From Amycolatopsis circi (GTDB lineage: Bacteria; Actinomycetota; Actinomycetes; Mycobacteriales; Pseudonocardiaceae): a DNA stretch of 64,000 bases. The DNA is taken from positions 1 through 64,000 of the forward strand of contig NZ_PQIA01000023.1 in the NCBI RefSeq assembly GCF_003385235.1, given 5' to 3'. The position numbers and the translations under genes are program-made. Below the pieces are notes generated by a model. It was not told the DNA's origin. It saw only the letters and a list, made by a program, of their open reading frames with translations, and searched no databases. Shown one piece after another: positions 57,301-64,000 of this stretch (the stretch's first letter is position 1; the number at the start of each line of letters is the position of its first letter).

Positions 57301-58356
57301 CTACCGCGCCGTACGGGCGTGCGCGGCGTCCACGAACTGGGTGGTGTACGTCTTGGACAAATCGATCTTGTCCTTCTTGGGCTTGACGTTGCTGGAAGAA
57401 GCGCCCAGCACCTTCAGCACGTTCTGCGCGCCGGACGGGTCCATCCGGCCGTCCTTGGTGAACATCGGCAGACTGTCCTTGAGCGACTTGACGTACAACG
57501 CCTTGTCGCCGCCCGCGAACGACGGCGGCATCAGATCGGCCACCTGCTCCGCGGTGTGCGTGGAAAGCCACTTCAGCGAATTCACATACGCAGTGGCGAG
57601 TTTCTGCACCACGTCCGGATAGCGTTTCACGATTTCGCAGCTCATGTACAGCGAACTCGCCGGGTACAGTCCGCCGAGCGCCGCGCGCGTGCCTTCCGGC
57701 GTGCGCATGTCGTAAAGCACCTTGGCCTGTCCGGTGTTGGTCAGCTGCGCGATGGTCGGGTCGGTCGTCATGCCCGCGTCGATCGAACCTTGTTGCATCG
57801 CAGAGATAAACGTCTGCCCGGCCCCGACCTTCACCGGCGTGTAATCCTTGCTGCCGACGCCGCCGCGGCTGGCGAGCGCCTTGGTGAGGAAGTCCGTCGA
57901 CGAGCCCAGCGACGTCACGCCGAGGTTCTTGCCGCGGAAGTCCGCACCGGATTTGATCTGTCCGGCCTTCGGCGTGGCAACCATTTCCGCTTCGCCAGGC
58001 ACATTCGCGAACTGCACCACGCTGGTGATGCATTGGTCCTTGGCCTGCAGGTCGATCGTGTGGTCGTAGAACCCGACCACGCCCTGCACCTCACCGGCCA
58101 GCAGCGACGTTTCCGCGTTCGCTCCGGACGGCTGGTCGAACAGTTCGACGTCCAGCCCCTGCTTCTGATACTCGCCCAACTGCTTCGCGAGCTGACCCGG
58201 CAGATAGATCACTTTGGACAGTCCGCCAACCATGATCTTGATGTGCGGCCGCCCGCCGTTGCCGAGGTCGATCTCCCGGGAATCCCGGCAGGCGCTCACC
58301 CCGGCCACGGTCACCAGTGCGGCCGCCGCGACCGCGAGTGTCCTTTTTAGCCGCAT
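57301..58356 (-). CDS. ABC importer substrate-binding lipoprotein (SsuA/NMT1-like)
   Basis: A 351-residue periplasmic-type binding protein. The N-terminal signal LAVAAAALVTVAGVSACRDS has a lipobox VSAC (Cys23). HIKIMVGGLSKVIYLPGQLAKQLGEYQKQGLDVELFDQPSGANAETSLLAGEVQGVVG is the family's first lobe, and GKNLGVTSLGSSTDFL and PVKVGAGQTFISAMQQGSIDAGMTTDP follow, as in SsuA/TauA/ThiY-like NMT1 domains. It is the last gene of the import operon, one base after the permease stop. Candidate ligands are sulfonates, nitrate or thiamine precursors; none can be selected from sequence. Confidence 0.9.
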   Translation of the reverse strand: MRLKRTLAVAAAALVTVAGVSACRDSREIDLGNGGRPHIKIMVGGLSKVIYLPGQLAKQLGEYQKQGLDVELFDQPSGANAETSLLAGEVQGVVGFYDHTIDLQAKDQCITSVVQFANVPGEAEMVATPKAGQIKSGADFRGKNLGVTSLGSSTDFLTKALASRGGVGSKDYTPVKVGAGQTFISAMQQGSIDAGMTTDPTIAQLTNTGQAKVLYDMRTPEGTRAALGGLYPASSLYMSCEIVKRYPDVVQKLATAYVNSLKWLSTHTAEQVADLMPPSFAGGDKALYVKSLKDSLPMFTKDGRMDPSGAQNVLKVLGASSSNVKPKKDKIDLSKTYTTQFVDAAHARTAR

Positions 58357-58357
58357 C

Positions 58358-59233
58358 TCAGATCCCCTGGCTCGCCTGGGCCGAAACCTGCGGACGCCAG
58401 CGCAGCAACTTGCGCTCCGCCGAACCGATCAGCCATTCCGCGAACAACGCGACGACCATGATCACGAGCATTCCGGCGTAAACCCCGGCGGTGTCGAACG
58501 TGCCCTGCGCGTTGGCGATCAGGAATCCCATGCCCGCCTTGGCCCCGGTGTACTCACCGACGACCGCGCCGATCAGCGCGAAGCCGAACGCGACGTGCAG
58601 CGAAGAAAGAATCCACGACGTCGCACTGGGCAACACGATCGACTGCAGCACCTGCCACCGCGTCGCACCGAGAATGCGGGCGTTGTCGATCAGATTGCGG
58701 TCCACCTCGCGCGCACCGGTGAACGCGTTGAAGAACACCGCGAAGAACACGAGCACGAACACCGTCGCGACCTTCGACGACAGCCCGAGACCGAACCAGA
58801 TCACGAACAGCGCGGCGAGCACGATACGCGGCATCGCGTTGGCTGCCTTGATGAACGGAGCCAGCACCTCAGCAAGGTAAGCACTGCGGCCGAGAATGAC
58901 ACCGCAGATCACGCCAGCGACCGCGCCGAGCACGAAACCGATCACGGCTTCTTCGACGGTCACCAGGATCTGGTACCAAATCGTCCCGAAGTCGGTCCCG
59001 GTCGTGAACCATTCGGTGAGCCGTTCCCAGATCTTCGACGGCATCGAGTAGAAGAACGGGTCGATCCAGAACCGGCCCGCCACCTCCCACAATCCCAGCC
59101 AGGCAACGAGAATCGCGAGCCGCAGCAGCCAGACGTTGCGCTTGTGCCGTCCGGCGGAGCGCTTCGCGCGGGAAAGAATGTCTTGTTCGGTTTCGAAGAC
59201 CGGCGCCGGCGCGGTCTGAGTCTCAAGCGACAC
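58358..59233 (-). CDS. ABC importer permease (SsuC/TauC type)
   Basis: A 291-residue permease with about six hydrophobic segments. The EAA loop reads EVLAPFIKAANAMPRIVLAALFVIWFGLGLSSKV, followed by NLIDNARILGATRWQVLQSIVLPSATSWILSSLHVAFGFALIGAVVGEYTGAKAGMGF, typical of BPD_transp_1 permeases of nitrate/sulfonate/taurine systems. A 35-residue charged N-terminus precedes the first helix. It overlaps the ATPase gene by 11 bases and is followed directly by the binding-protein gene. Confidence 0.93.
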   Translation of the reverse strand: MSLETQTAPAPVFETEQDILSRAKRSAGRHKRNVWLLRLAILVAWLGLWEVAGRFWIDPFFYSMPSKIWERLTEWFTTGTDFGTIWYQILVTVEEAVIGFVLGAVAGVICGVILGRSAYLAEVLAPFIKAANAMPRIVLAALFVIWFGLGLSSKVATVFVLVFFAVFFNAFTGAREVDRNLIDNARILGATRWQVLQSIVLPSATSWILSSLHVAFGFALIGAVVGEYTGAKAGMGFLIANAQGTFDTAGVYAGMLVIMVVALFAEWLIGSAERKLLRWRPQVSAQASQGI

Positions 59234-60026
59234 CGGTCGCTCCCTTCTGGCGGGCCTTGTCGACCTCGCCGCGCAGCGATTCCCAGATGTCGGAGTAGAT
59301 CTTGCGGAATTCCTCGGTCAGCCGGAGTTCTTCCACCTTGCGCGGACGCTCCAGCGGGATCTCGAAGACGTCCTTGACCGTCGCCGGGCTCGTGGTCAGC
59401 ACGACCACCTTGTCCGCCAACGCGATCGCCTCGTCGAGGTCGTGCGTCACGAAGATCACCGCGGCGCCGGTGCCGGACCACAGCCGCAGCAGTTCGTCCT
59501 GCATCAGCGCGCGAGTCTGGACGTCGAGCGCGGAGAACGGCTCGTCCATCAGCAGGATTTTCGGCTCGGTGACCAGCGTCTGCGCCAACGCGACGCGCTT
59601 GCGCATACCGCCGGAAAGCTGGTGCGGGTAGTACTTCTCGAACCCGGCCAGCCCGACCCGGCCGATCCAGTCGGCCGCCTTCTTCCGGGCGTCCTCTTTG
59701 GACACGCCGCGGAAACGCGGTCCGGAAGCGACGTTGTCCAGCACCGAACGCCACGGCATCACCGCGTCGGTCTGGAACATGTAGCCGACGCCGTCCGGAA
59801 TGGACTTCACGTCGGAGCCGTGCACGACGACCCGGCCCGCCGACGGCGGCTGCAACCCGGAGACCAGGGACAACGTGGTGGATTTGCCGCACCCGGTCGG
59901 CCCGACCACGGCGACGAACTCCCCTGGTTCGACGGTCATGGTCAGCTCGCGGACAGCGGTGTGGACAGAACCTGATCCGCTCGGGAACCTTTTGGTGGCG
60001 CCGATCAGTTCGATGAGTGGGGCCAT
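59223..60026 (-). CDS. ABC importer ATPase (SsuB/TauB type)
   Basis: A 267-residue nucleotide-binding protein: Walker A VVGPTGCGKST, Q-loop VGYMFQTDAVMPWRSVLDN, signature PHQLSGGMRKRVALAQTL, Walker B ILLMDEPFSALDV, H-loop FVTHDLDEAIALADKVVVL. The MPWRSVLDNV and SGGMRKRVALAQ forms are those of nitrate/sulfonate/taurine importers. The ATG at 60026 was chosen after GGAG; the longer frame extends antisense into the kinase gene. First gene of the operon; divergent from the CitA-like kinase gene by 157 bases. Confidence 0.93.
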   Translation of the reverse strand: MAPLIELIGATKRFPSGSGSVHTAVRELTMTVEPGEFVAVVGPTGCGKSTTLSLVSGLQPPSAGRVVVHGSDVKSIPDGVGYMFQTDAVMPWRSVLDNVASGPRFRGVSKEDARKKAADWIGRVGLAGFEKYYPHQLSGGMRKRVALAQTLVTEPKILLMDEPFSALDVQTRALMQDELLRLWSGTGAAVIFVTHDLDEAIALADKVVVLTTSPATVKDVFEIPLERPRKVEELRLTEEFRKIYSDIWESLRGEVDKARQKGATGVA

Positions 60027-60183
60027 CGAGGTGACTCCTTCGTCACGGTGGGGACTCGCTCGACGCAGGTTAAGAGCGCGTTTCGCGGCGGAGAAGCTTG
60101 TCGACGTTCTGCGTGCGCTCTGCGCGTTCTCCACGTTTTGCTCGTTTAGCGCACAGCGCTGAGCTGGGGGTATGTTCCCTGGC

Positions 60184-61803
60184 ATGCCGAAGTGGGCGCT
60201 TTTTCCGCGGATGCGGTTCACCCGTCAGGTGCTGCTGTTGCAGATCGGCGTGGTGGTCCTCGTCGTGGGCCTCGGCGTCGCGCTGGTCAGTTCGCTCCTG
60301 CGCACGACGCTGACCGAGCAGTACGGCCAGCGGGCTCTGGCGATCGCGAAATCGGTGGCCACGGAGCCGGTGGTGATCGCCGGTGCGGCTTCCCGGAAGC
60401 CCAACCCGGATCTTCAGCAGCGAGTCGAAGCCGAGACGCAGACGGACGACGCGCTGCTGTTCGTGGTCATCACCGACGATCACGGCATCCGGCTGGCTCA
60501 CCCGACGCCGTCCCGGGTCGGCGAAAAGGTGAGCACGCCATGGGAGGAGGTGATCGCGGGCAACGACGTGGTCAGCGAGTTCAACGCGGGCACCTTGGGG
60601 CCGTCCGTGCGCAGCAAGACCCCGATCAAGCAGGGCTCGCGGGTCGTCGGCGAGGTGAGCGTCGGCTACCGCATCGGCGAGCTGACCGGCGACTTCAACC
60701 GGCTGTTCATCCTGACGATGGTCTTCGGCGGCGGCGCGCTCCTGATCGGCGCGGGTGCGTCCGCCCTGCTCAACCGCCGCCTGCGCCGCGTAACCCACGG
60801 CCTCGAACCACACGAACTGACCGAACTGCTCTACGAACACGAAGCCGTCCTGCACGGCATCGGCGAAGGCGTCCTGGCTGTCGACGCGGAACACCGGGTG
60901 ACCGTCCGCAACGACGAAGCCGAACGACTGCTCGACACCCCGCTTCCAGTCGGCACCCCCCTGGAAAACCTGGGCCTCTCCCCACGAGTCCACAAAGCCG
61001 TCGCCGAAGGACGCCCCGTCGACAATCTCCTGGCCGTAGCCGGAAACCGAGTCCTGGTGATCAATTCCCGCGCCGTACAACGGGATGAACGCTCACTGGG
61101 CACCGTGCTGACCTTCCGCGACCGCACCGACCTCGACACCCTCACCCGCGAACTCGACGGCATCCGCTCGCTGTCCGACGGCCTGCGCGCGCAACGGCAC
61201 GAGTTCGCGAACCGCCTGCACACGTTGTCCGGCCTGCTGCAGCTAGGCCACCACACCGAAGCCGAGGAATACCTGCAAACCCTCACCGAATCCACCGCCT
61301 CTCGCGCGGAACCGCTCGACGACCGGGTCACCGATCCGTACCTGCAAGCCTTGCTCGTCGCGAAAACTGAGCAGGCACAGGAAAAAGGCATGGAACTAAG
61401 ACTGGCCGACGACGCCTGGGTCCCCGCCTCGGTAACCGATCCGATCGCCGCGGGCACGGTCATCGGCAACCTCGTCGACAACGCCTTGCACGCCGCGCGC
61501 ATGGGCCCACGCCGCCCAGCGTGGGTCGAAGTCGGACTGCTAGCCGATGGTGCCGCCTTGCACGTGTCCGTTGTAGACAGCGGCCCTGGAATTGACGAAA
61601 CCTTGAGGGACAGGCTTTTCGACGAGGGAGTGTCCACAAAGCTCAGTCCCGGACACGGCCTCGGACTGGCCTTGGCCCGCCAAGCCGCACGGGCCCGCGA
61701 CGGCGACGTGTGGCTCGCCGACCCCGGCGGCGCGACGACCGGCGCGTTGTTCGTCGCCAAACTTCCCGGCCTGCTGGACCGACCCGAGGAGACCGACGCA
61801 TGA
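60184..61803 (+). CDS. CitA/DcuS-family sensor histidine kinase
   Basis: A 539-residue membrane kinase. TM1 (about 15-37), a periplasmic PAS-like sensor (about 40-168) with VVITDDHGIRLAHPTPSRVGEKV, the motif of citrate/C4-dicarboxylate sensors, TM2 (about 172-196), cytosolic PAS (about 215-310), then DHp with QRHEFANRLHTLSGLLQL (phospho-His) and an ATPase domain with GNLVDNALHA, DSGPGID and GHGLGLALARQAA. Start at 60184 taken as leaderless (TATGTT seven bases upstream); an in-frame ATG at 60172 is possible. It is coupled to the response regulator by ATGA. A small organic anion is the likely signal. Confidence 0.92.
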   Translation: MPKWALFPRMRFTRQVLLLQIGVVVLVVGLGVALVSSLLRTTLTEQYGQRALAIAKSVATEPVVIAGAASRKPNPDLQQRVEAETQTDDALLFVVITDDHGIRLAHPTPSRVGEKVSTPWEEVIAGNDVVSEFNAGTLGPSVRSKTPIKQGSRVVGEVSVGYRIGELTGDFNRLFILTMVFGGGALLIGAGASALLNRRLRRVTHGLEPHELTELLYEHEAVLHGIGEGVLAVDAEHRVTVRNDEAERLLDTPLPVGTPLENLGLSPRVHKAVAEGRPVDNLLAVAGNRVLVINSRAVQRDERSLGTVLTFRDRTDLDTLTRELDGIRSLSDGLRAQRHEFANRLHTLSGLLQLGHHTEAEEYLQTLTESTASRAEPLDDRVTDPYLQALLVAKTEQAQEKGMELRLADDAWVPASVTDPIAAGTVIGNLVDNALHAARMGPRRPAWVEVGLLADGAALHVSVVDSGPGIDETLRDRLFDEGVSTKLSPGHGLGLALARQAARARDGDVWLADPGGATTGALFVAKLPGLLDRPEETDA

Positions 61804-62456
61804 TCCGCACCCTGATCGTGGACGACGACTTCCGCGTCGCCGGCGTGCACGCGGGATTCGTGTCGGAGGTACCGGGATTCACCGTCGCCGGGGTCGCGCA
61901 CACCGCCGCCGAAGCCCGCGCCCGCGTGCGGGAACTGGCCCCGGACCTGGTGCTGCTGGACGTCTACCTGCCGGACGAGCCCGGCCTTTCCGTCCTGCCG
62001 GACCTGAAAACGGACACCATCGTGCTGTCCGCCGCCACCGACGCCGCGTCGATCGCCGCCGCGATCCGCGCGGGCGCGCTGAATTACCTGATCAAACCGT
62101 TCACGACGCGGCAATTGTCGGAACGGCTCACGTCGTACGCCCGCTATCGCAGCCTGGTCGCCACCGAGCGTCCACTTTCCCAGGACGATGTCGACCGAGC
62201 CTTCCGCGCCCTGCACGACCAGGACCGCGCCGCGACGCCGAAGGGCCAGTCAAGCGCGACGGCACGCCTGGTGTCGGAGCGGCTGCGCGGTTCGCCGACA
62301 CCGCTGTCAGCCGCCGAAGTCGCCCGCGAACTCGGCATGGCCCGTGCCACCGCGCAGCGATACCTCACCGCACTAGCTGAATCCGGAGCGGTGGAAATGC
62401 GGCTCCGCTACGGCGCGACCGGGCGCCCAGAGCACGAATACGACTGGATCGGCTGA
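61800..62456 (+). CDS. CitB/DcuR-family response regulator
   Basis: A 218-residue regulator. The receiver domain (1-120) has DDD at 8-10, the phospho-acceptor Asp54 in DLVLLDVYLPDEPG, and the conserved Lys in YLIKPFTTRQL. The C-terminal HTH (about 150-215) is TPLSAAEVARELGMARATAQRYLTALAESGAVEMRLRYGATGRPEHEYDW, the CitB/DcuR-type DNA-binding fold. Paired with the upstream kinase by a 4-base overlap. Such pairs activate uptake of citrate or dicarboxylates; here the divergent ABC importer is the nearest candidate target. A palindromic repeat follows the stop codon by seven bases. Confidence 0.93.
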   Translation: MIRTLIVDDDFRVAGVHAGFVSEVPGFTVAGVAHTAAEARARVRELAPDLVLLDVYLPDEPGLSVLPDLKTDTIVLSAATDAASIAAAIRAGALNYLIKPFTTRQLSERLTSYARYRSLVATERPLSQDDVDRAFRALHDQDRAATPKGQSSATARLVSERLRGSPTPLSAAEVARELGMARATAQRYLTALAESGAVEMRLRYGATGRPEHEYDWIG

Positions 62457-62463
62457 CGCCGTC

Positions 62464-62503
62464 GTGAGTGTTTATGCCGGTTAGAACCGGCATAAACACT
62501 CAC
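62464..62503. repeat. Palindromic intergenic repeat, family A
   Basis: GTGAGTGTTTATGCCGGTT and its mirror surround a TAGA-type centre; the 40-base unit is a perfect palindrome apart from the middle bases. GCC replaces CCC in both arms relative to the copy at 24541, again a compensated change. It separates the convergent response-regulator and proline-rich protein genes, ten bases from the latter's stop. Confidence 0.9.
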
Positions 62504-62513
62504 AAGCCCCCGC

Positions 62514-63170
62514 TCAGTGCCCGCCAGCCATCCGCTGCGCGGCGTCGAACCACGGCTTCCAGTCGAGGAACTGGTCAATCCCCGCTCGCGCCGGAGTCTT
62601 GCTCGGAGCGGTTGAATCGACGTCCGCCCGCGGGTCAGCCTGCTCCGACGCCGCCGGAGCCTCCGTCGCGCGCGGCGTGGCCGGGCGGATCGGGGCGTGC
62701 TGCCGCACCGGGCTTTGACGCGAAGGCACCGGGACGTACACCGTGACCGGCGGCGCGGTCTCTGTCACCTGCGGCGTGATCGTCTGCGGGACCGGAACCT
62801 GCTGCTCCGCGACGGGAACGCGCTGCTCGGCCTGCGCGACGGTGTCGTCGGAGGACTGGCCGGGAAGCGCTCCAGTGAAGAACCCTCCGGCGAGCCAGCC
62901 GAGTCCGACCAGGACCACGGCCACCCCGGCGCCGACCCAGACCCGGGCTCGCCGCCGCGACGCCACCGCGCGCGGGCGTTCCTCGGCGGGCGCACATCCG
63001 GCGATCACCGGGATCTGCTGGGTCGATTCGCAGCTCGTCTCCGGAGCCGCTTCCTCGGGCAGCCGCGGCCCGCGCGGCATGCTCGCGGCGATGATTCCGG
63101 TGCGGTCGACCAGTTCCCCGGAGGCGCGGTCAGCGTGCGCGGCCAATCGGCGCTCGGCAAGGCGCAGCAT
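62514..63170 (-). CDS. Single-pass membrane protein with Pro-rich extracellular part
   Basis: A 218-residue protein. A 72-residue cytosolic N-terminus (LRLAERRLAAHADRASGELVDRTG) is followed by one transmembrane helix (about 76-99, RVWVGAGVAVVLVGLGWLAGGFF) and a proline-, valine- and alanine-rich tail (VPVPQTITPQVTETAPPVTVYVPVPS), ending QFLDWKPWFDAAQRMAGGH. No enzyme motif is visible. The architecture resembles the small membrane protein at 5683-6024, but there is no detectable sequence match beyond composition. Function unknown. Confidence 0.7.
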   Translation of the reverse strand: MLRLAERRLAAHADRASGELVDRTGIIAASMPRGPRLPEEAAPETSCESTQQIPVIAGCAPAEERPRAVASRRRARVWVGAGVAVVLVGLGWLAGGFFTGALPGQSSDDTVAQAEQRVPVAEQQVPVPQTITPQVTETAPPVTVYVPVPSRQSPVRQHAPIRPATPRATEAPAASEQADPRADVDSTAPSKTPARAGIDQFLDWKPWFDAAQRMAGGH

Positions 63171-63291
63171 CGAGGGCTACCTCCGGGGTGCGGACACACG
63201 AGTGGACTGGCAGCATTCTGCGGCATTTCCGCGAGGTTCGGCGAAAATGCAACTCTATCGAGTGATCAAGAATGCGGACAGTCGCGGCGCG

Positions 63292-64000
63292 TTATCCGTT
63301 CCGTTCGACGCGCTTGAGCCCTTGGCGCGCCAAAATCGCGAGCGGACGCTGGTACGCCGAACCGAGCACGCGCGGGATCGCATCGATCACGTACGCGTCC
63401 GGTCCGATGAGGATCCGCGCGGACCGCCGCCGCACGCCGCGGAGGATCGTTTCGGCCGCTTTCTTCGGTGTGGTAAGGGCGATTTTGTCGAATCCGGCCG
63501 CCGCCTTGGCCTGATCGCCGCCGGTTCCGCCGCGGGCGTTGCGTGCGATGTTGGTCTTGATGCCGCCCGGGTGCACACAGCTGACGCCGACCGGATGCCG
63601 AGCCGCGAGCATTTCTTCGCGCAGTGACTCGGTGAATCCGCGAACGGCGAACTTCGCCGCGTTGTAGGCACTCTGCGTAGGCACTCCGACGAATCCGAAC
63701 ACGCTGGAGATATTGACGACGTAGCCGTCGCCGGAGTCGATGAGGTGCGGCAGGAATGCCTTCGTGCCGTTCACGACGCCACCGAGGTTGACGCCGAGCA
63801 GCCAGTCGAAATCCTCGAACGTCATGTCCTCGACGGTCGCGCCCAGCGCCACCCCGGCGTTGTTGACGACAAGGTTGACCCGGCCGTGCTCCTGCTTTAC
63901 GTCCTCGGCATGCGCGAGGACCGCAGGGCGGTCGGCGACGTCGAGCGAATGGCCCCGCACCTCGGCGCCGCGTTCGCGGACTTCGCGCACGGTGCCGTCG
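63292..64000 (-). CDS. SDR-family oxidoreductase, cut by window edge
   Basis: A C-terminal part of 235 residues, lacking the N-terminal glycine-rich nucleotide motif, which lies outside the window. LNVVNNAG-type motif is present as LVVNNAGVALGATVEDM, Ser in VNISSVFGFVGVPTQ, and the active-site YNAAKFAV (YxxxK). VSCVHPGGIKTNIARNARGG follows, as in classical SDRs of the acyl-reductase-like (Rv/Acr1-type) branch. The C-terminus AAETILRGVRRRSARILIGPDAYVIDAIPRVL is typical of that branch. Substrate is unknown. The frame continues unbroken to the last base. Confidence 0.9.
   Translation of the reverse strand, partial: DGTVREVRERGAEVRGHSLDVADRPAVLAHAEDVKQEHGRVNLVVNNAGVALGATVEDMTFEDFDWLLGVNLGGVVNGTKAFLPHLIDSGDGYVVNISSVFGFVGVPTQSAYNAAKFAVRGFTESLREEMLAARHPVGVSCVHPGGIKTNIARNARGGTGGDQAKAAAGFDKIALTTPKKAAETILRGVRRRSARILIGPDAYVIDAIPRVLGSAYQRPLAILARQGLKRVERNG

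Noticed and set aside
60144-60173. SigF-type promoter (GTTT ... GGGTAT) before the CitA-like kinase gene
   Set aside because: The spacer is 20 bases, outside the 14-17 accepted for SigF promoters; a leaderless TATGTT promoter fits better.
1-64000. CRISPR arrays, rRNA genes, prophage, complete insertion sequences, riboswitches
   Set aside because: No regularly spaced repeats, rRNA-like conserved blocks, phage structural or integrase genes, transposase genes or recognisable riboswitch cores were seen on either strand.

Overview
This 64 kb window is high-GC chromosomal DNA of a sporulating actinomycete. The third codon position is almost always G or C. There is an SsgB-type sporulation protein, a WhiB-family protein of the WhiD/WhiB3 type, a SigF partner-switching module, many TetR/XRE/LuxR regulators and several secreted peptidases. 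Intergenic palindromes built on CGTGAGTG and CGTGAGGGGAACC, and the overall gene style, suggest Pseudonocardiaceae, most likely Amycolatopsis. That genus call is an inference from style and was not tested by any search. No rRNA, CRISPR array, prophage or complete insertion sequence was seen. Two tRNA genes (Arg-ACG and Ser-GCT) lie at 33.6-33.9 kb.

Layout. 0-6 kb: an SGNH hydrolase behind three DnaA-box-like 9-mers; a divergent NAD(P)-binding protein/TetR pair with a doubled operator; a GbsR/MarR regulator divergent from a two-gene drug-type ABC exporter. 6-15 kb: two MFS exporters; a thioredoxin-reductase-like flavoprotein facing an XRE-cupin regulator; a TetR/SnoaL pair; an NmrA/WYL pair; then a scar of two fused gene fragments, one resembling a graspetide ATP-grasp maturase and one the C-terminus of a TPR regulator. 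15-19 kb: a stress-sigma module (STAS antagonist, WhiD-like protein, RsbW-like anti-sigma, SigF, a second RsbW-like kinase) with two SigF-type promoter candidates. 19-26 kb: a LuxR-type regulator, a 1237-residue subtilase, an alpha/beta hydrolase and a secreted HNH nuclease; between the last two, a palindromic repeat is interrupted by a 166 bp MITE-like element with a target duplication.

25-33 kb: Sel1/TPR protein, membrane protein, VOC protein, XRE-cupin regulator with a class II aldolase behind tandem operators, PPK2, a GT-C-like membrane protein, an ECF sigma factor with its coupled membrane protein, and a 49-codon gene. 33.9-39.2 kb: an unusual tight run on the minus strand (quinone-oxidoreductase-like protein, TetR, acetoacetyl-CoA synthetase, MprF-type lysyltransferase) behind a perfect 18 bp palindrome. 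39-50 kb: dienelactone-hydrolase-like protein, aromatic aminotransferase (Pat), TauE permease, VOC/GntR pair, a methyltransferase whose operator matches the one at the ABC exporter, FBP protein, membrane adenylate cyclase, MarR/FAD-monooxygenase pair, a lone KAS III, an Lrp regulator and SsgB. 50-64 kb: S1 peptidase, large ATP-binding LuxR (LAL) regulator, small membrane and ABM proteins, G1 (glutamic) peptidase, an SsuABC-type importer divergent from a CitA/CitB-type two-component system, a proline-rich membrane protein and a cut-off SDR.

Recurring themes are regulator/target divergons with readable operators, convergent gene pairs whose shared ends are formed by palindromic repeats that also supply a TGA stop codon, and about a dozen genes that look leaderless (TANNNT-type -10 box 6-7 nt before the start codon).
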